Positions 7,958 through 16,383 of a stretch of 64,000 bases of DNA are shown here, one piece after another. Under the pieces are notes generated by a model. It was given only the letters and a program-made list of their open reading frames with translations. It was not told where the DNA came from and did not search any database. The translations under genes were made by a program, and so were the position numbers. Numbering within the stretch: the first letter of the stretch is position 1; every line of letters begins with the position of its first letter. The stretch is from Paenibacillus sp. CF384 (GTDB lineage Bacteria; Bacillota; Bacilli; Paenibacillales; Paenibacillaceae): assembly GCF_900106745.1 (NCBI RefSeq), contig NZ_FNNV01000017.1, forward strand, positions 1 to 64,000. Direction: 5' to 3'.

Positions 7958-9070
7958 CTAATTTCCAAAATGATTATATCCGCGCTTGGCAACCGCTTCC
8001 CGCAGCACCTCGTAGCGCCCCGTGCCGCGGCTAGCATCCAGGTCGCGAATCAGTTCCACGCCTGCGCCGCCGGCTTCGACCTCGCCGATGATGAACATCG
8101 GCAGGCCGGCTTCGGCCAGCTCGGCTTTGGCTGCCCGCGCATCTGCGGCAGCGATCGTGCCGAGCAGCACGTAGTCTTCGCCGCCGTACAGAATCCACTC
8201 CAATGGATTCAAGCCGCAGCTGTTCGCGTAAGCGGTCATGCTGCCGCTGCGCGGCAAGTCGGAGTCGCGGAGCACGAGGGTTACGCCCGAAGCCTCGGCG
8301 ATCTCCCAGGCTTCGCTGGCCAGTCCGTCGCTGACGTCATTCAGCGACGTCACGGTTCCGCGCGCGGCAAGCAGCAGCGCCGCGCGCACCGAAGGCGCCG
8401 GCCGGCGGTGCGCTTGCACCAGCGCCGCCGTGCCTGGCGCTGCCGCCACCGGCGCTGGCGGCGAGCCCGCGCCGCCGCCATGCGGCTGCGCCGCAGCCCC
8501 CGCGCGCGCTGCCGCGGCGGCGAGCAGAGCATGCAGACCGGCCGCGGCCATCCCCGCCGCTCCGGTCACGAACACGGCGTCGCCGGGCTGCGCACCGGCC
8601 CGGCGAATCGCCTTGCCGGCCGGGGCGGTGCCCACGACCGTCACGGACACGACCAAGTGCAGCGGCGAACTCGTCGTATCGCCGCCAACCACCGCTACGC
8701 CGTAATGCTCGGCGCACGCGTAAAGCCCATCATAGAGCCGGCGCATACGTGCCGGCCCCCATGCCGGCGGCACGCTCACAGACACGAGCGCGTGCCGAGG
8801 CACGCCACCCATCGCCGCGATATCGCTGACGTTCGCGGCCAGCGCCTTCCAGCCGATGTCGGCCTCGCCCATCGTCGCGTCATTGAAGTGGACGGTCTCC
8901 ACCATCGTGTCGACTGCCAGCAGCCATTCCAAACCGCCGCTATGCTCACCCGGCGGCAACCCAACAATCGCTGTGTCATCCCCGATGCCGAGCACCACGC
9001 CTTGCTTCGCGAGCACCGACGGTTGTTGGCGGTCGGCTGTCCAATTGCGAATGCGCTCAAACTCGTCCAG
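7958..9070 (-). CDS. thiL: Thiamine-monophosphate kinase ThiL with CTG start and Ala/Gly/Pro insert
   Basis: About 370 residues. It phosphorylates thiamine monophosphate to thiamine pyrophosphate. GIGDDTAIV, VDTMVETVHF, VSDIAAMGG and GGDT are ThiL metal/ATP motifs. No ATG or GTG fits the N-terminus. The frame opens after a stop and the family-typical DEFERIRNWT begins right after a CTG at 9070 that has GGAGG eight bases upstream, so CTG is the likely start. Residues about 184-216 form an alanine-, glycine- and proline-rich insert that makes the protein longer than usual. First gene of the t6A cluster. Confidence 0.9.
   Translation of the reverse strand: MDEFERIRNWTADRQQPSVLAKQGVVLGIGDDTAIVGLPPGEHSGGLEWLLAVDTMVETVHFNDATMGEADIGWKALAANVSDIAAMGGVPRHALVSVSVPPAWGPARMRRLYDGLYACAEHYGVAVVGGDTTSSPLHLVVSVTVVGTAPAGKAIRRAGAQPGDAVFVTGAAGMAAAGLHALLAAAAARAGAAAQPHGGGAGSPPAPVAAAPGTAALVQAHRRPAPSVRAALLLAARGTVTSLNDVSDGLASEAWEIAEASGVTLVLRDSDLPRSGSMTAYANSCGLNPLEWILYGGEDYVLLGTIAAADARAAKAELAEAGLPMFIIGEVEAGGAGVELIRDLDASRGTGRYEVLREAVAKRGYNHFGN
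8423..8521 (-). other. Low-complexity, GC-rich insert inside thiL
   Basis: This stretch encodes an Ala/Gly/Pro-dominated segment between the conserved TGAAGMAAAGL region and the RRPAPSV segment. It is visibly richer in GC than the rest of the gene (runs such as gccgcggcggcgag). It keeps the frame and falls where a surface loop would be expected in ThiL. It may be a tolerated expansion. Confidence 0.7.
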
Positions 9071-9151
9071 TTTCTCCGCCTCCAGTTGCCGGTCTCAGCC
9101 TTATTTTCACAGTTAGTTGTCCCTATTATATCGGTCAGCAGGAAGACCCGC

Positions 9152-9197
9152 AACAAAAGCAGGCAAGGCCATGCTTGGTTGCACAGCCTTGCCTGTA
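9152..9197 (-). terminator. Terminator of the yitT-like gene
   Basis: Minus strand CAGGCAAGGC, 16-base loop, GCCTTGCCTG, then CTTTTGTTG. It sits between the YitT-family stop (9232) and the thiL start, separating the two transcripts. Confidence 0.8.
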
Positions 9198-9231
9198 TGA
9201 ACGTCTGCGAGCAGACTGCTTGATTGCCTGG

Positions 9232-10098
9232 TTAGTGGATGGCTCGCTTCTTGAAACGACCGCCCTTTACGTCATGGATGTTGCCCACGGCGAGGAAAGC
9301 TGTCGGATCGAGCTCCATAACAATGGACTTCATCTTCGCTTCTTCCAGACGCGTAATGACGCAGAAGATCACGCGTTTCGTCCCGCCCGAGAATGCACCT
9401 TCACCATGCAAATACGTAACGCCGCGGCCGAGCCGGCTCATGATGGCATCGCCGATTTCCTTGGATTCTTTACTGATAATCCAGACCGACTTGGACTGAT
9501 CGATCCCCTCCAAGGTCACGTCGATGACTTTAAAAGCAATGTAATAGGCAATAAGGGAATACATCGCGCTGTCCCACGAGAACACGAAGCCCGCGCTCGC
9601 GAGGATGAACAGATTGAAAAACATCACGATTTCGCCGACAGAGAACGGTGTTTTCTTCGTGAACAAGATCGCGATAATCTCTGTCCCGTCAAGCGAACCG
9701 CCTGAACGGATAACGAGACCGACGCCAATACCGAGAATGACGCCGCCGAATACCGGAGCCAGAAACGGGCTGTACGTCAGAGCCTGGACCGGATGAAGCA
9801 GTGTCGTGCCGATGGACATGACCACAACGCCGTAGAGCGTTGATATCGCAAATGTTTTACCGATCTGCTTGTAACCGATGACGAGAAACGGCAAGTTGAA
9901 CAAGAATAGAAATAGACCGAGCGGCAAGCTAGTCAGATGAGCCACGATGATGGATATACCGACTATTCCGCCGTCAATAATGTTGTTTGGTACAAGAAAA
10001 ATTTCAAGAGCTACGGAAACGAGCCCTGCACCGACGGTAAGTAATACAATCCGCAGCAGCAACTCCAGCTTGGTAAGCTTATAATGCTGTTTCGCCAT
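9232..10098 (-). CDS. YitT family membrane protein
   Basis: 288 residues. Five to six hydrophobic segments in the first 190 residues (YitT membrane domain) are followed by a soluble C-terminal domain (about 215-280; SKESKEIGDAIMSRLGRGVTYLHGEGAFSG) matching DUF2179. Members are conserved in Firmicutes and poorly characterised; a transport role is often suggested but not established. It is monocistronic, ended by the hairpin at 9152-9197. Family call is firm, function open. Confidence 0.9.
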   Translation of the reverse strand: MAKQHYKLTKLELLLRIVLLTVGAGLVSVALEIFLVPNNIIDGGIVGISIIVAHLTSLPLGLFLFLFNLPFLVIGYKQIGKTFAISTLYGVVVMSIGTTLLHPVQALTYSPFLAPVFGGVILGIGVGLVIRSGGSLDGTEIIAILFTKKTPFSVGEIVMFFNLFILASAGFVFSWDSAMYSLIAYYIAFKVIDVTLEGIDQSKSVWIISKESKEIGDAIMSRLGRGVTYLHGEGAFSGGTKRVIFCVITRLEEAKMKSIVMELDPTAFLAVGNIHDVKGGRFKKRAIH

Positions 10099-10269
10099 AC
10101 TTTCCCCCCTCTATTGTGAAAACTTAAAAATCAAGCTTATTGATTCATTATACCCCAATTTAGCTCGATTTCCAAGAATAAGCACATCTTTTCGCCATTT
10201 CTATTTCGTTATGTCTCGAAATCGTCAAATTCCGAACGTTTTTACAATAATCTATTTATTTATAAAAAT

Positions 10270-10314
10270 GATAAAGACCCTCGGCATCCAATGTTTAGTC
10301 GGTTTCCGAGGGCC
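10270..10314 (-). terminator. Terminator of the sspH operon
   Basis: Minus strand CCCTCGG, 21-base loop, CCGAGGG, then TCTTTATC. It follows the SspH stop codon and ends the two-gene spore transcript. Confidence 0.7.
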
Positions 10315-10332
10315 CTGCTCTAGTACCGCTTC

Positions 10333-10521
10333 CTATTCGTCGCCTTCTTCTTTCAATCGATCGACGGAAACGGTTTGCGTATTGAGCGGGTCTGAACCCA
10401 CTTGAACGGTTGCCATGCCATTAGCTTCATCCACATTTTCGATCCATACAGGCTTATCGCCGAGATGAACGGCAAACGTGTCCTTCGAGCTGTAAATCTG
10501 CATTGCGCGTTTCGTATCCAC
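10333..10521 (-). CDS. sspH: Small acid-soluble spore protein, H type (copy 1)
   Basis: 62 residues. The pattern MDTKRAMQIYSS, KPVWIENVD and the closing VSVDRLKEE match the H-type small acid-soluble spore proteins made in the forespore. Its exact role is minor or unknown in Bacillus. It follows the 10525 gene by three bases, so the two are an operon. A second homologue is encoded at 44433. This gene is strong evidence that the host forms endospores. Confidence 0.88.
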   Translation of the reverse strand: MDTKRAMQIYSSKDTFAVHLGDKPVWIENVDEANGMATVQVGSDPLNTQTVSVDRLKEEGDE

Positions 10522-10524
10522 TGT

Positions 10525-10716
10525 TTATTCCCTCAATTCATTTCCAGGATCCATTGTGTCTGTGGTGGACTCTGCAATTAACCCGTTGTTCAAGGTCACT
10601 TGCCCTCCGCCTAATCCTTCATTCACCATCCGGTCGATGTCCATAAAATAATCATCGCGGCCTTCATGTTTCTTATCGTCGCTGTTCCCGGTAGGGGAAT
10701 TGCCCGCTTCTACCAT
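10525..10716 (-). CDS. Small hydrophilic protein co-transcribed with sspH, unknown
   Basis: 63 residues, acidic and without membrane segments. GGAGG stands upstream of the ATG. A middle MDIDRMVNEGLGGGQVT segment and an acidic end are the only notable features. I do not recognise the family. Position directly before sspH and a possible forespore-type promoter (GCATGAA, then CATATTTT about 16 bases later, around 10765-10795) suggest expression during sporulation; this is inference. Confidence 0.65.
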   Translation of the reverse strand: MVEAGNSPTGNSDDKKHEGRDDYFMDIDRMVNEGLGGGQVTLNNGLIAESTTDTMDPGNELRE

Positions 10717-10850
10717 TCCATTTGCCTCCTTTAGATGATGATGTTGGCTCTTGCTACACGAAAATATGCCCGAACAAGCTTAGTTTCATGCATTCGGGGA
10801 ACAATGAATGTAGAGGACTTTAATCCATTTTATTGTGAGGGGGAAATGAA

Positions 10851-11810
10851 ATGCATACGGTATGGAAAGGGGCCATCAGCTTCGGTCTCGTGCATGTGCC
10901 TGTCAAAATGTTTTCAGCCACGGAGGACAAAGATATCTCTCTCAAAATGATTCACCGCGACTGCGGCAGCAACATCTCCTATATCCGCAAATGCCCGACC
11001 TGCGACGTTGATGTCGATTGGGACGCTATCGTCAAAGGCTATGAATATGAGAAAGGCCGCTATGTCCTGTTTGAGAAGGATGAGCTGGAGTCGTTATCCA
11101 GCGATGCGACCAAGACGATCACCATCCTGGATTTCGTCGCGCTTGAGGAGATCGACCCGATCTATTTCCAGAAAACATACTATCTTTCCCCGGATCAAGC
11201 CGGGGGCAACGCCTATAATCTGCTCATGGAAGCAATGCGGCAGTCGGGACGGATTGGGATTGCCAAAGTGTCGATTCGTTCCAAAAGCTCGCTAGCCGCC
11301 ATTCGCATCATCGACGATTGCTTAGCGATGGAGACGATATTCTATCCGGATGAAATCCGATCCGTGGATCAGGTGCCGGGACTGCCGGAAACCGTCAATG
11401 TGAACGAGAAGGAGCTCATGATGGCTCGCATGCTGATCGAGCAGCTCTCTACCCCGTTCGAGCCGGCCAAATATACCGACGACTATCGGGAGCGCTTAAT
11501 GGATCTCATCCAGCACAAAATCGCCGGCGAGGACGTTCGCGTTGCGCCGGAGCAGCAGCGCACGAATGTGCTTGATCTAATGGCTGCGCTGCAAGCCAGC
11601 TTGGAGGCGGTTAAGCTGCCGCCGAATGCGCCCGGAGGCTTGGACACGAATGCCGGCGGAGCGGCAGCTGCTGCAGGTGCCGGGGGGACGGCTCCCGCTG
11701 CGGGCGGAGCGGCACCAGGTTCTTCAGCCGCTGCCGAGGGAGCCAGCGAGGTCGTGGCCAAAGTAAAAGCACCTCGTGCGCGCAAAACGAAAAAGGACAC
11801 GGTGTCTTAG
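10851..11810 (+). CDS. ku: Non-homologous end joining protein Ku
   Basis: 319 residues. Bacterial Ku forms a homodimeric ring on DNA ends and recruits LigD. The Ku core spans about residues 1-255 (MHTVWKGAISFGLVHVPVKM at the start is diagnostic; two CxxC-like cysteines near residues 38-49). The tail after about 262 is Gly/Ala-rich and ends in a basic ARKTKKD segment, as in Ku proteins with DNA-binding C-terminal extensions. The ATG has GAGGGGG upstream. It leads the ku-ligD operon, three bases ahead of the next gene, and diverges from spore genes. Confidence 0.95.
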   Translation: MHTVWKGAISFGLVHVPVKMFSATEDKDISLKMIHRDCGSNISYIRKCPTCDVDVDWDAIVKGYEYEKGRYVLFEKDELESLSSDATKTITILDFVALEEIDPIYFQKTYYLSPDQAGGNAYNLLMEAMRQSGRIGIAKVSIRSKSSLAAIRIIDDCLAMETIFYPDEIRSVDQVPGLPETVNVNEKELMMARMLIEQLSTPFEPAKYTDDYRERLMDLIQHKIAGEDVRVAPEQQRTNVLDLMAALQASLEAVKLPPNAPGGLDTNAGGAAAAAGAGGTAPAAGGAAPGSSAAAEGASEVVAKVKAPRARKTKKDTVS

Positions 11811-11813
11811 GCG

Positions 11814-12866
11814 ATGGAACAGCCGTGGTCCGAGGAATCGCTTCCTGATGTGAGCTTGCATCAGGAGGTTCACTATGAGCAGCCGCTGCCGCTGCCCGTC
11901 GAGCCGATGGCCCCCCTCTCCGATGATGAGCTTCCAGTCGGCAGCGAATGGGGCTATCAGCTGAAATGGGATGGCGTGCGCATCCTCGCTCGATTGAACG
12001 GGCATGGGCATGTGGAGATATTTTCGCGCAAGCTTTACTTGAAGAACAGTATTTATCCCGAAATCACGTCTCTGCTGGAGTCAAAAGCAGCTGTTCTAGG
12101 ACGTTGCCTGCTGGACGGCGAAATCGTCTGGTGGGATGGCGTGCGGCCGAATTTTCAGCATGTGCTGAAGAGGGAACGGTCGCGCGGGTTATTGCGGCAA
12201 TCGCAGCCCGTTGGCCAAGGATCCGGTAATGAGGCCGGAGTTGACAGCAGTGCGGCTTCGCGTGGCGGGCTCGTCTTGGTGTTGTTCGATATCCTCGCAG
12301 ACGCTTCCGGCGATTTGCGCCATCTCCCCTATGAGGAGCGGCATCAGCGGCTTACCGAACTATGTCCGTCGGATGATCCGCGCATGTTCGTGACGGATCT
12401 GTTTCAGGATGGTGCTGCATTGTGGGAATGGGTCCAAACGAATAAATGGGAAGGCGTTGTCAGCAAGCGGCTGGACAGCCCTTATCGGGAAGGCAAGAAA
12501 CATCGCGACTGGTTGAAGAAGAAAATTGTCCTTGTCCTCGATGTCGATATTGTCGGACTTAAGTGGCGGGGCGGCATCGTCGCGAGTCTGGTGATGGAGC
12601 ATGAGGGGTATTATCTCGGCAGTGTCTCGCTTGGGCTCAATGATGCGCTTCGCAGAGTGTTGGCCGCGACTTTCAAGCCGCAGCATTCGCATTTGGCGGT
12701 AGTCGCATGTCCGTTTCCGGCCGTGCCGGAGGATCTGAAGCGTGAAGAGATCCAGTGGCTGTCGCTGCCGTTCAAGTGCCGGGTTTCCGGCCTCGAGCTG
12801 ACTTCTGCCGGGCAGCTTCGCCATCCGAAGCTGGTTACCTTTCTTCCGAAGGAGCCGCTGTCATGA
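11814..12866 (+). CDS. ligD: LigD ligase domain as a separate ATP-dependent DNA ligase
   Basis: 350 residues holding only the ligase module: catalytic lysine K51 in KWDGVR (51-56), the LLDGEIVWWD motif III, the EGVVSKRL motif IV, LKKKIV motif V, and an OB-fold tail ending GQLRHPKLVTFLP, the natural end of LigD ligase domains. It seals ends held by Ku. There is no polymerase or phosphoesterase module in this chain; the polymerase follows as its own gene with an ATGA overlap. This differs from the fused Bacillus LigD. Confidence 0.92.
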   Translation: MEQPWSEESLPDVSLHQEVHYEQPLPLPVEPMAPLSDDELPVGSEWGYQLKWDGVRILARLNGHGHVEIFSRKLYLKNSIYPEITSLLESKAAVLGRCLLDGEIVWWDGVRPNFQHVLKRERSRGLLRQSQPVGQGSGNEAGVDSSAASRGGLVLVLFDILADASGDLRHLPYEERHQRLTELCPSDDPRMFVTDLFQDGAALWEWVQTNKWEGVVSKRLDSPYREGKKHRDWLKKKIVLVLDVDIVGLKWRGGIVASLVMEHEGYYLGSVSLGLNDALRRVLAATFKPQHSHLAVVACPFPAVPEDLKREEIQWLSLPFKCRVSGLELTSAGQLRHPKLVTFLPKEPLS

Positions 12867-13762
12867 GCCGTTCTGTGAAAGGAACTGTTGTTGTTGATGG
12901 GCATGAGCTGACGGTAAGCAATCCTGAGAAGCTGTTATGGCCGGAGATGGGCATAACGAAAGCGATATTTTTGCAGCGGCTTGCTGCGTTGTCGCCATGG
13001 CTATTGAAGCATTGCCAGGATCGGCTGCTGACGACCATTCGGTTCCCCGATGGGGTGAATGGGAAATCCTTTTATCAGAAAAACAGCCCCTCCCCTACAC
13101 CGGCTTTTGTCGAAACCGTGACCCGGGAGGGCATTAACTATGTGAAGCTGACGTCCCTGCCCGTGCTGCTATGGCTCGGCAATTTGGCTTGTCTCGAATA
13201 TCACGCATCCTTTGACCGAGTGAGCAACCCGGAGCATCCAACGGAATGGGTGCTTGATCTGGATCCTACGCTCGAAGAGGAGCCGCGTATTATGGAAGCA
13301 GCCCTGCTGGTCGGGGATCTGCTGCGATCGCTCGGCATCTCCTCCGTGCCCAAAACATCGGGAGCTACAGGCGTGCAGGTTATCATTCCGATCGTGCAGG
13401 ATCTCACCTTCGATGAGCTGCGCCGTATCGGTGAATTTGTCGGCGCTTTTCTCTCCGACAAGCACCCTCGCCTGTTCACCATCGAACGATTGAAGAAGAA
13501 TCGCGGCGACCTCATCTACATCGACTACTTGCAGCACTATCAAGGCAAAACCATCATCGCCCCCTACTCCCCGCGCGCCCGCCGAGCCGCCAGCGTCTCA
13601 ACCCCGCTCCACTGGGACGAAGTACGCCGTAACGTCGCGATCACCGACTACAACCTGCTCAACATCGAGGACCGGCTCCGCAAAGAAGGCGACCTGCTGG
13701 ACACCGTCGCCCCGCAGTCGCTCCGCTCAATCCTGCAGTTTATCGGCAGCGGGAAACGCTGA
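12863..13762 (+). CDS. ligD: LigD polymerase/primase domain as a separate protein
   Basis: 299 residues from ATG 12863, which overlaps the ligase stop (ATGA). It is an archaeo-eukaryotic primase-type polymerase used in end joining to fill gaps, with a preference for ribonucleotides in characterised members. DLDP (about 132-135) gives two catalytic aspartates, and YIDYLQHYQGKTIIAPYSPRAR supplies the third and the nucleotide-binding basic residues. The natural ends of both proteins argue for a real gene fission rather than a frameshift. Last gene of the ku operon. Confidence 0.92.
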   Translation: MSRSVKGTVVVDGHELTVSNPEKLLWPEMGITKAIFLQRLAALSPWLLKHCQDRLLTTIRFPDGVNGKSFYQKNSPSPTPAFVETVTREGINYVKLTSLPVLLWLGNLACLEYHASFDRVSNPEHPTEWVLDLDPTLEEEPRIMEAALLVGDLLRSLGISSVPKTSGATGVQVIIPIVQDLTFDELRRIGEFVGAFLSDKHPRLFTIERLKKNRGDLIYIDYLQHYQGKTIIAPYSPRARRAASVSTPLHWDEVRRNVAITDYNLLNIEDRLRKEGDLLDTVAPQSLRSILQFIGSGKR

Positions 13763-13879
13763 TGGGGTAAACCAATCTGCTGCGGCCGCTGACTGCACCT
13801 TCCTCAGCGCTGATGGCAACCGCTAATATCCCTCTCTTAGCAGCGCCGCAAACTGTTGAAAAGCTGCCTCCCACACGCG
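13763..13879. other. Intergenic stretch with no recognised feature
   Basis: Region after the ligD polymerase stop and before the first AAGCGG array. I see no gene and no clear T-rich hairpin here. Confidence 0.5.
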
Positions 13880-13885
13880 ATTTCC

Positions 13886-14545
13886 ACTGTAAGCGGCATA
13901 TTCGCTTACAGTGGCAGATTTCGCTCGGTTGGAGCTGCTTAAGCGGCTATTTCGCTTATCGTGGTACGCTTCGGCGGTAAACTAGCTTCCCTCGCATGTT
14001 CTCCACCTCCGTAAGCGGCATATCCTCTTACAGTGGCAGAAACGGCTAAATTGGGACTACTTAAGCGGCTATTCCTCTTATCGTTGCTCGCAACTGCGGT
14101 AAACTAGCTTCCCTCGCATGCTCTCCACCGCCATAAGCGGCATATCCTCTTACAGTGGCAGAAACGGCTAAATCGAGGCTACTTAAGCGGCTATTTCGCT
14201 TATCGTTGCTCGCCAGCTAGTCAACTAGATTCCCTCGCATGCTATCCACCATCATAAGCGGCATATCCGCTTACAGTGGCAGAAACGGCTAAATCGGGGC
14301 TACTTAAGCGGATATTTCTCTTATCATGCTCGCAACTGCAGTAAACTAACTTCCCTCGCATGATCTCTACCTCCATAAGCGGCTATTTCGCTTATCGTTA
14401 CACACTTCGGCGATAAACTAGCTACACTCGCATGTTCTCCACCTCCATATGCGGCTATTTCGCTTATCGTTACACACTTCGGCGATAAACTAGCTACACT
14501 CGCATGTTCTCCACCTCCATATGCGGCATATCCGCTTACAGTGGA
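13886..14545. repeat. AAGCGG palindrome array, 121-122-base period (locus 2)
   Basis: Tandem units with two palindromes each: TAAGCGGCATATCCGCTTA-type and TTAAGCGGCTATTTCGCTTA-type. GCGG begins at 13893, 14015, 14137, 14258 and 14379 (steps 122, 122, 121, 121); within units the second palindrome is 50 bases further (13893 to 13943). The right end has two 72-base steps (14379, 14451, 14523), meaning units that lost one palindrome and its short linker. The linker contains GTAAACTAGCTTCCCTCGCATG. No gene is present. Confidence 0.88.
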
Positions 14546-14654
14546 AGATTTATGGTTTCTTTGGCCTTTAGTAAGCGGTACCGCTTACTGACGAACTAGA
14601 CTGCGACTTTGGAGCCTAATTGCAGCTTTCATCCCAATCGCCGCAAGCGACTTC

Positions 14655-15112
14655 GCCTGTGAGAATCGGATTTCACGACTCTCACAAGCCGCCGCGGGCG
14701 ATTCAATAGGCTCCCCGAAGCTGAGAGTCGGATTCCACGACTCTCACCAACCGCCGCAGGCGAATCCATAGGCTTCCCGTAGCTGAGAGTCGGATTTTCC
14801 TACTCTCAGCTTCTTTTCCCGCCGGTTTCGCCCGCGAGAGTCGGATTTCACGACTCTCACCAACCGCCGCAGGCGAATCCATAGGCTTCCCGTAGCTGAG
14901 AGTCGGATTTTCCTACTCTCAGCTTCTTTTCCCGCCGATTTCGTCGATGAGAGTTCGATTTCACGACTCTCACCAACCGCCGCGGGCGAAATCATAGGCT
15001 TCCCGAAGCCGAGAGTCGAATTTCCCTACTCTCAGCTTCTTTCCCCCCCGATTTCGCCGGTGAGAGTCGGATTATCCGACTCTCACCAACCGCCTCAGGC
15101 GAAACCATTGTA
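14655..15112. repeat. GAGAGT palindrome array, exact 113-base period (locus 2)
   Basis: At least four tandem units; the marker CCAACCGCC starts at 14747, 14860, 14973 and 15086, exactly 113 apart. Each unit has two palindromes with GAGAGT arms, 51 and 62 bases apart (14785, 14836, 14898). Relative to the array at the right edge of the window it is inverted. It follows the AAGCGG array after about 110 bases. Open frames across it on the minus strand are periodic artefacts. Confidence 0.9.
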
Positions 15113-15228
15113 CTAGAAAGCAACTTCGGAGCACTGCTGCTGCTTTCAGCATTCTTGCCACCATAGACGGTGGAGTTCATACGAGATGGTTACTTTAGTG
15201 ATCTGGTGCGCTGAGTGCAGCAACCAAA
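15113..15228. other. Intergenic stretch between array and reductase terminator
   Basis: No gene or clear signal seen between the end of the GAGAGT array and the terminator of the aldo/keto reductase. Confidence 0.4.
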
Positions 15229-15262
15229 CAAAAAACCGGACCAGCAGCGCCGGTCCGGTTTC
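15229..15262 (-). terminator. Terminator of the aldo/keto reductase gene
   Basis: Minus strand AACCGGACC, nine-base loop, GGTCCGGTT, followed by TTTTTGTTTGG. Located just after the reductase stop. Confidence 0.88.
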
Positions 15263-15271
15263 CAAACAAAA

Positions 15272-16210
15272 CTAACCTAGAATCGTCTCGATCCGTGCAA
15301 GCACGTCTTCCGACAGCTTGATGCCGGATGCAGCTACGTTCTCGACGACCTGCTCCGGACGGCTGGCGCCGACTAGGGCACTGGCTACGTTCGGTTGGCG
15401 TAGAATCCATGCGAGGGCCAGCTGGCCGGTCGTAATCTCGAGCTCGCCTGCGATTTCGGACAAGGCGCGCACTTTAGCAAGCTTCTCGTCGGTGATGCCT
15501 TTGCGCATCCAATCGAGCTTCGAGGCACGGCTGCCCTCCGGCAGATCAGCAGCGGACGTGTATTTGCCCGTCAGCAGCCCTTGTGCAAGCGGCGAGAACA
15601 CCACTTGTCCAATGCCGTTCTTCTCCCCATAAGGGATAACTTCTTTCTCGATATAACGCTCGAACATATTGTAGATCGGCTGACTAACGACGATGCGGTC
15701 CAGCAAGTAACGGTCAGCTGTGCCCAGCGCATCTGCCATTTGGGAAGCCGTCCATTCGCTGACACCTGCATACAACACCTTGCCGGAGCGGATCAAATCA
15801 TCGATTGCGCGCAGCGTTTCTTGCAGCGGCGTCTCTTGGTCATAACGGTGGCAGTAGAAAATATCTACATAGTCGGTGTTCAGACGCTTCAAGCTGGCAT
15901 TGGCCTGCTCGATCACATGCTTGCGGGACAAGCCGCGGTCATTCGGGCCGTCACCCATTGGCCAGAACGCTTTAGTCGCGAGCACATAGGATTCACGCGG
16001 GAATTGCTTGATCGTTTCGCCGAGCAATACTTCCGCAGCGCCGCGCTCATATACATTCGCCGTATCGAAGAAGTTCACACCAAGCTCGTACGCCTTCTCG
16101 ATAGCCTTTACCGCATTCTCACGTTCAACATAACCGCCATATGTAAGCCAGCTGCCCAAGCTGACTTCACTCACCTTTAGTCCGCTGCCGCCAAGTCTTC
16201 TAAACTCCAT
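15272..16210 (-). CDS. Aldo/keto reductase
   Basis: 312 residues, NADPH-dependent TIM-barrel oxidoreductase of the group related to the potassium channel beta subunit. The catalytic set is visible: D49 and Y54 (FFDTANVYERG), K80 (LATKAFWP) and a His in YCHRYD. The usual GLSRKHVIEQ and VSEWTASQ segments are present. The physiological aldehyde is unknown. It diverges from a HxlR-type regulator gene across a 170-base AT-rich interval, so that regulator probably controls it. Confidence 0.92.
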   Translation of the reverse strand: MEFRRLGGSGLKVSEVSLGSWLTYGGYVERENAVKAIEKAYELGVNFFDTANVYERGAAEVLLGETIKQFPRESYVLATKAFWPMGDGPNDRGLSRKHVIEQANASLKRLNTDYVDIFYCHRYDQETPLQETLRAIDDLIRSGKVLYAGVSEWTASQMADALGTADRYLLDRIVVSQPIYNMFERYIEKEVIPYGEKNGIGQVVFSPLAQGLLTGKYTSAADLPEGSRASKLDWMRKGITDEKLAKVRALSEIAGELEITTGQLALAWILRQPNVASALVGASRPEQVVENVAASGIKLSEDVLARIETILG

Positions 16211-16383
16211 TTGTCCAACCTCCTAGAGATAATTGCAGTTCCCTGCATACGCTGTCAACCTAACGTAACCCCTATTCTACTCATATCATTATAGATTTTA
16301 AAGTAGTGAAATAATTGTCATTATATTATACTTAATATATATACTATACTTTATGTAACTAATTCATAACGGAGGATTATACA

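Noticed and set aside
7943..9223. Long plus-strand frame (426 codons) opposite thiL
   Set aside because: It is antisense to conserved ThiL motifs, is Arg/His-rich as expected for a GC-rich antisense frame, and has no ribosome site or recognisable domain.
12755..13762. Frameshift in a fused LigD gene
   Set aside because: Both proteins have natural ends, and an ATGA overlap with a proper start fits a real two-gene arrangement.
13886..15112. CRISPR array
   Set aside because: Whole 113/121-base units are similar, including the sequence between palindromes; there are no unique spacers of constant length and no cas genes.
14744..15180. Minus-strand frames with RKIRLSATGS-like peptides
   Set aside because: Periodic artefact of the GAGAGT array, as above.
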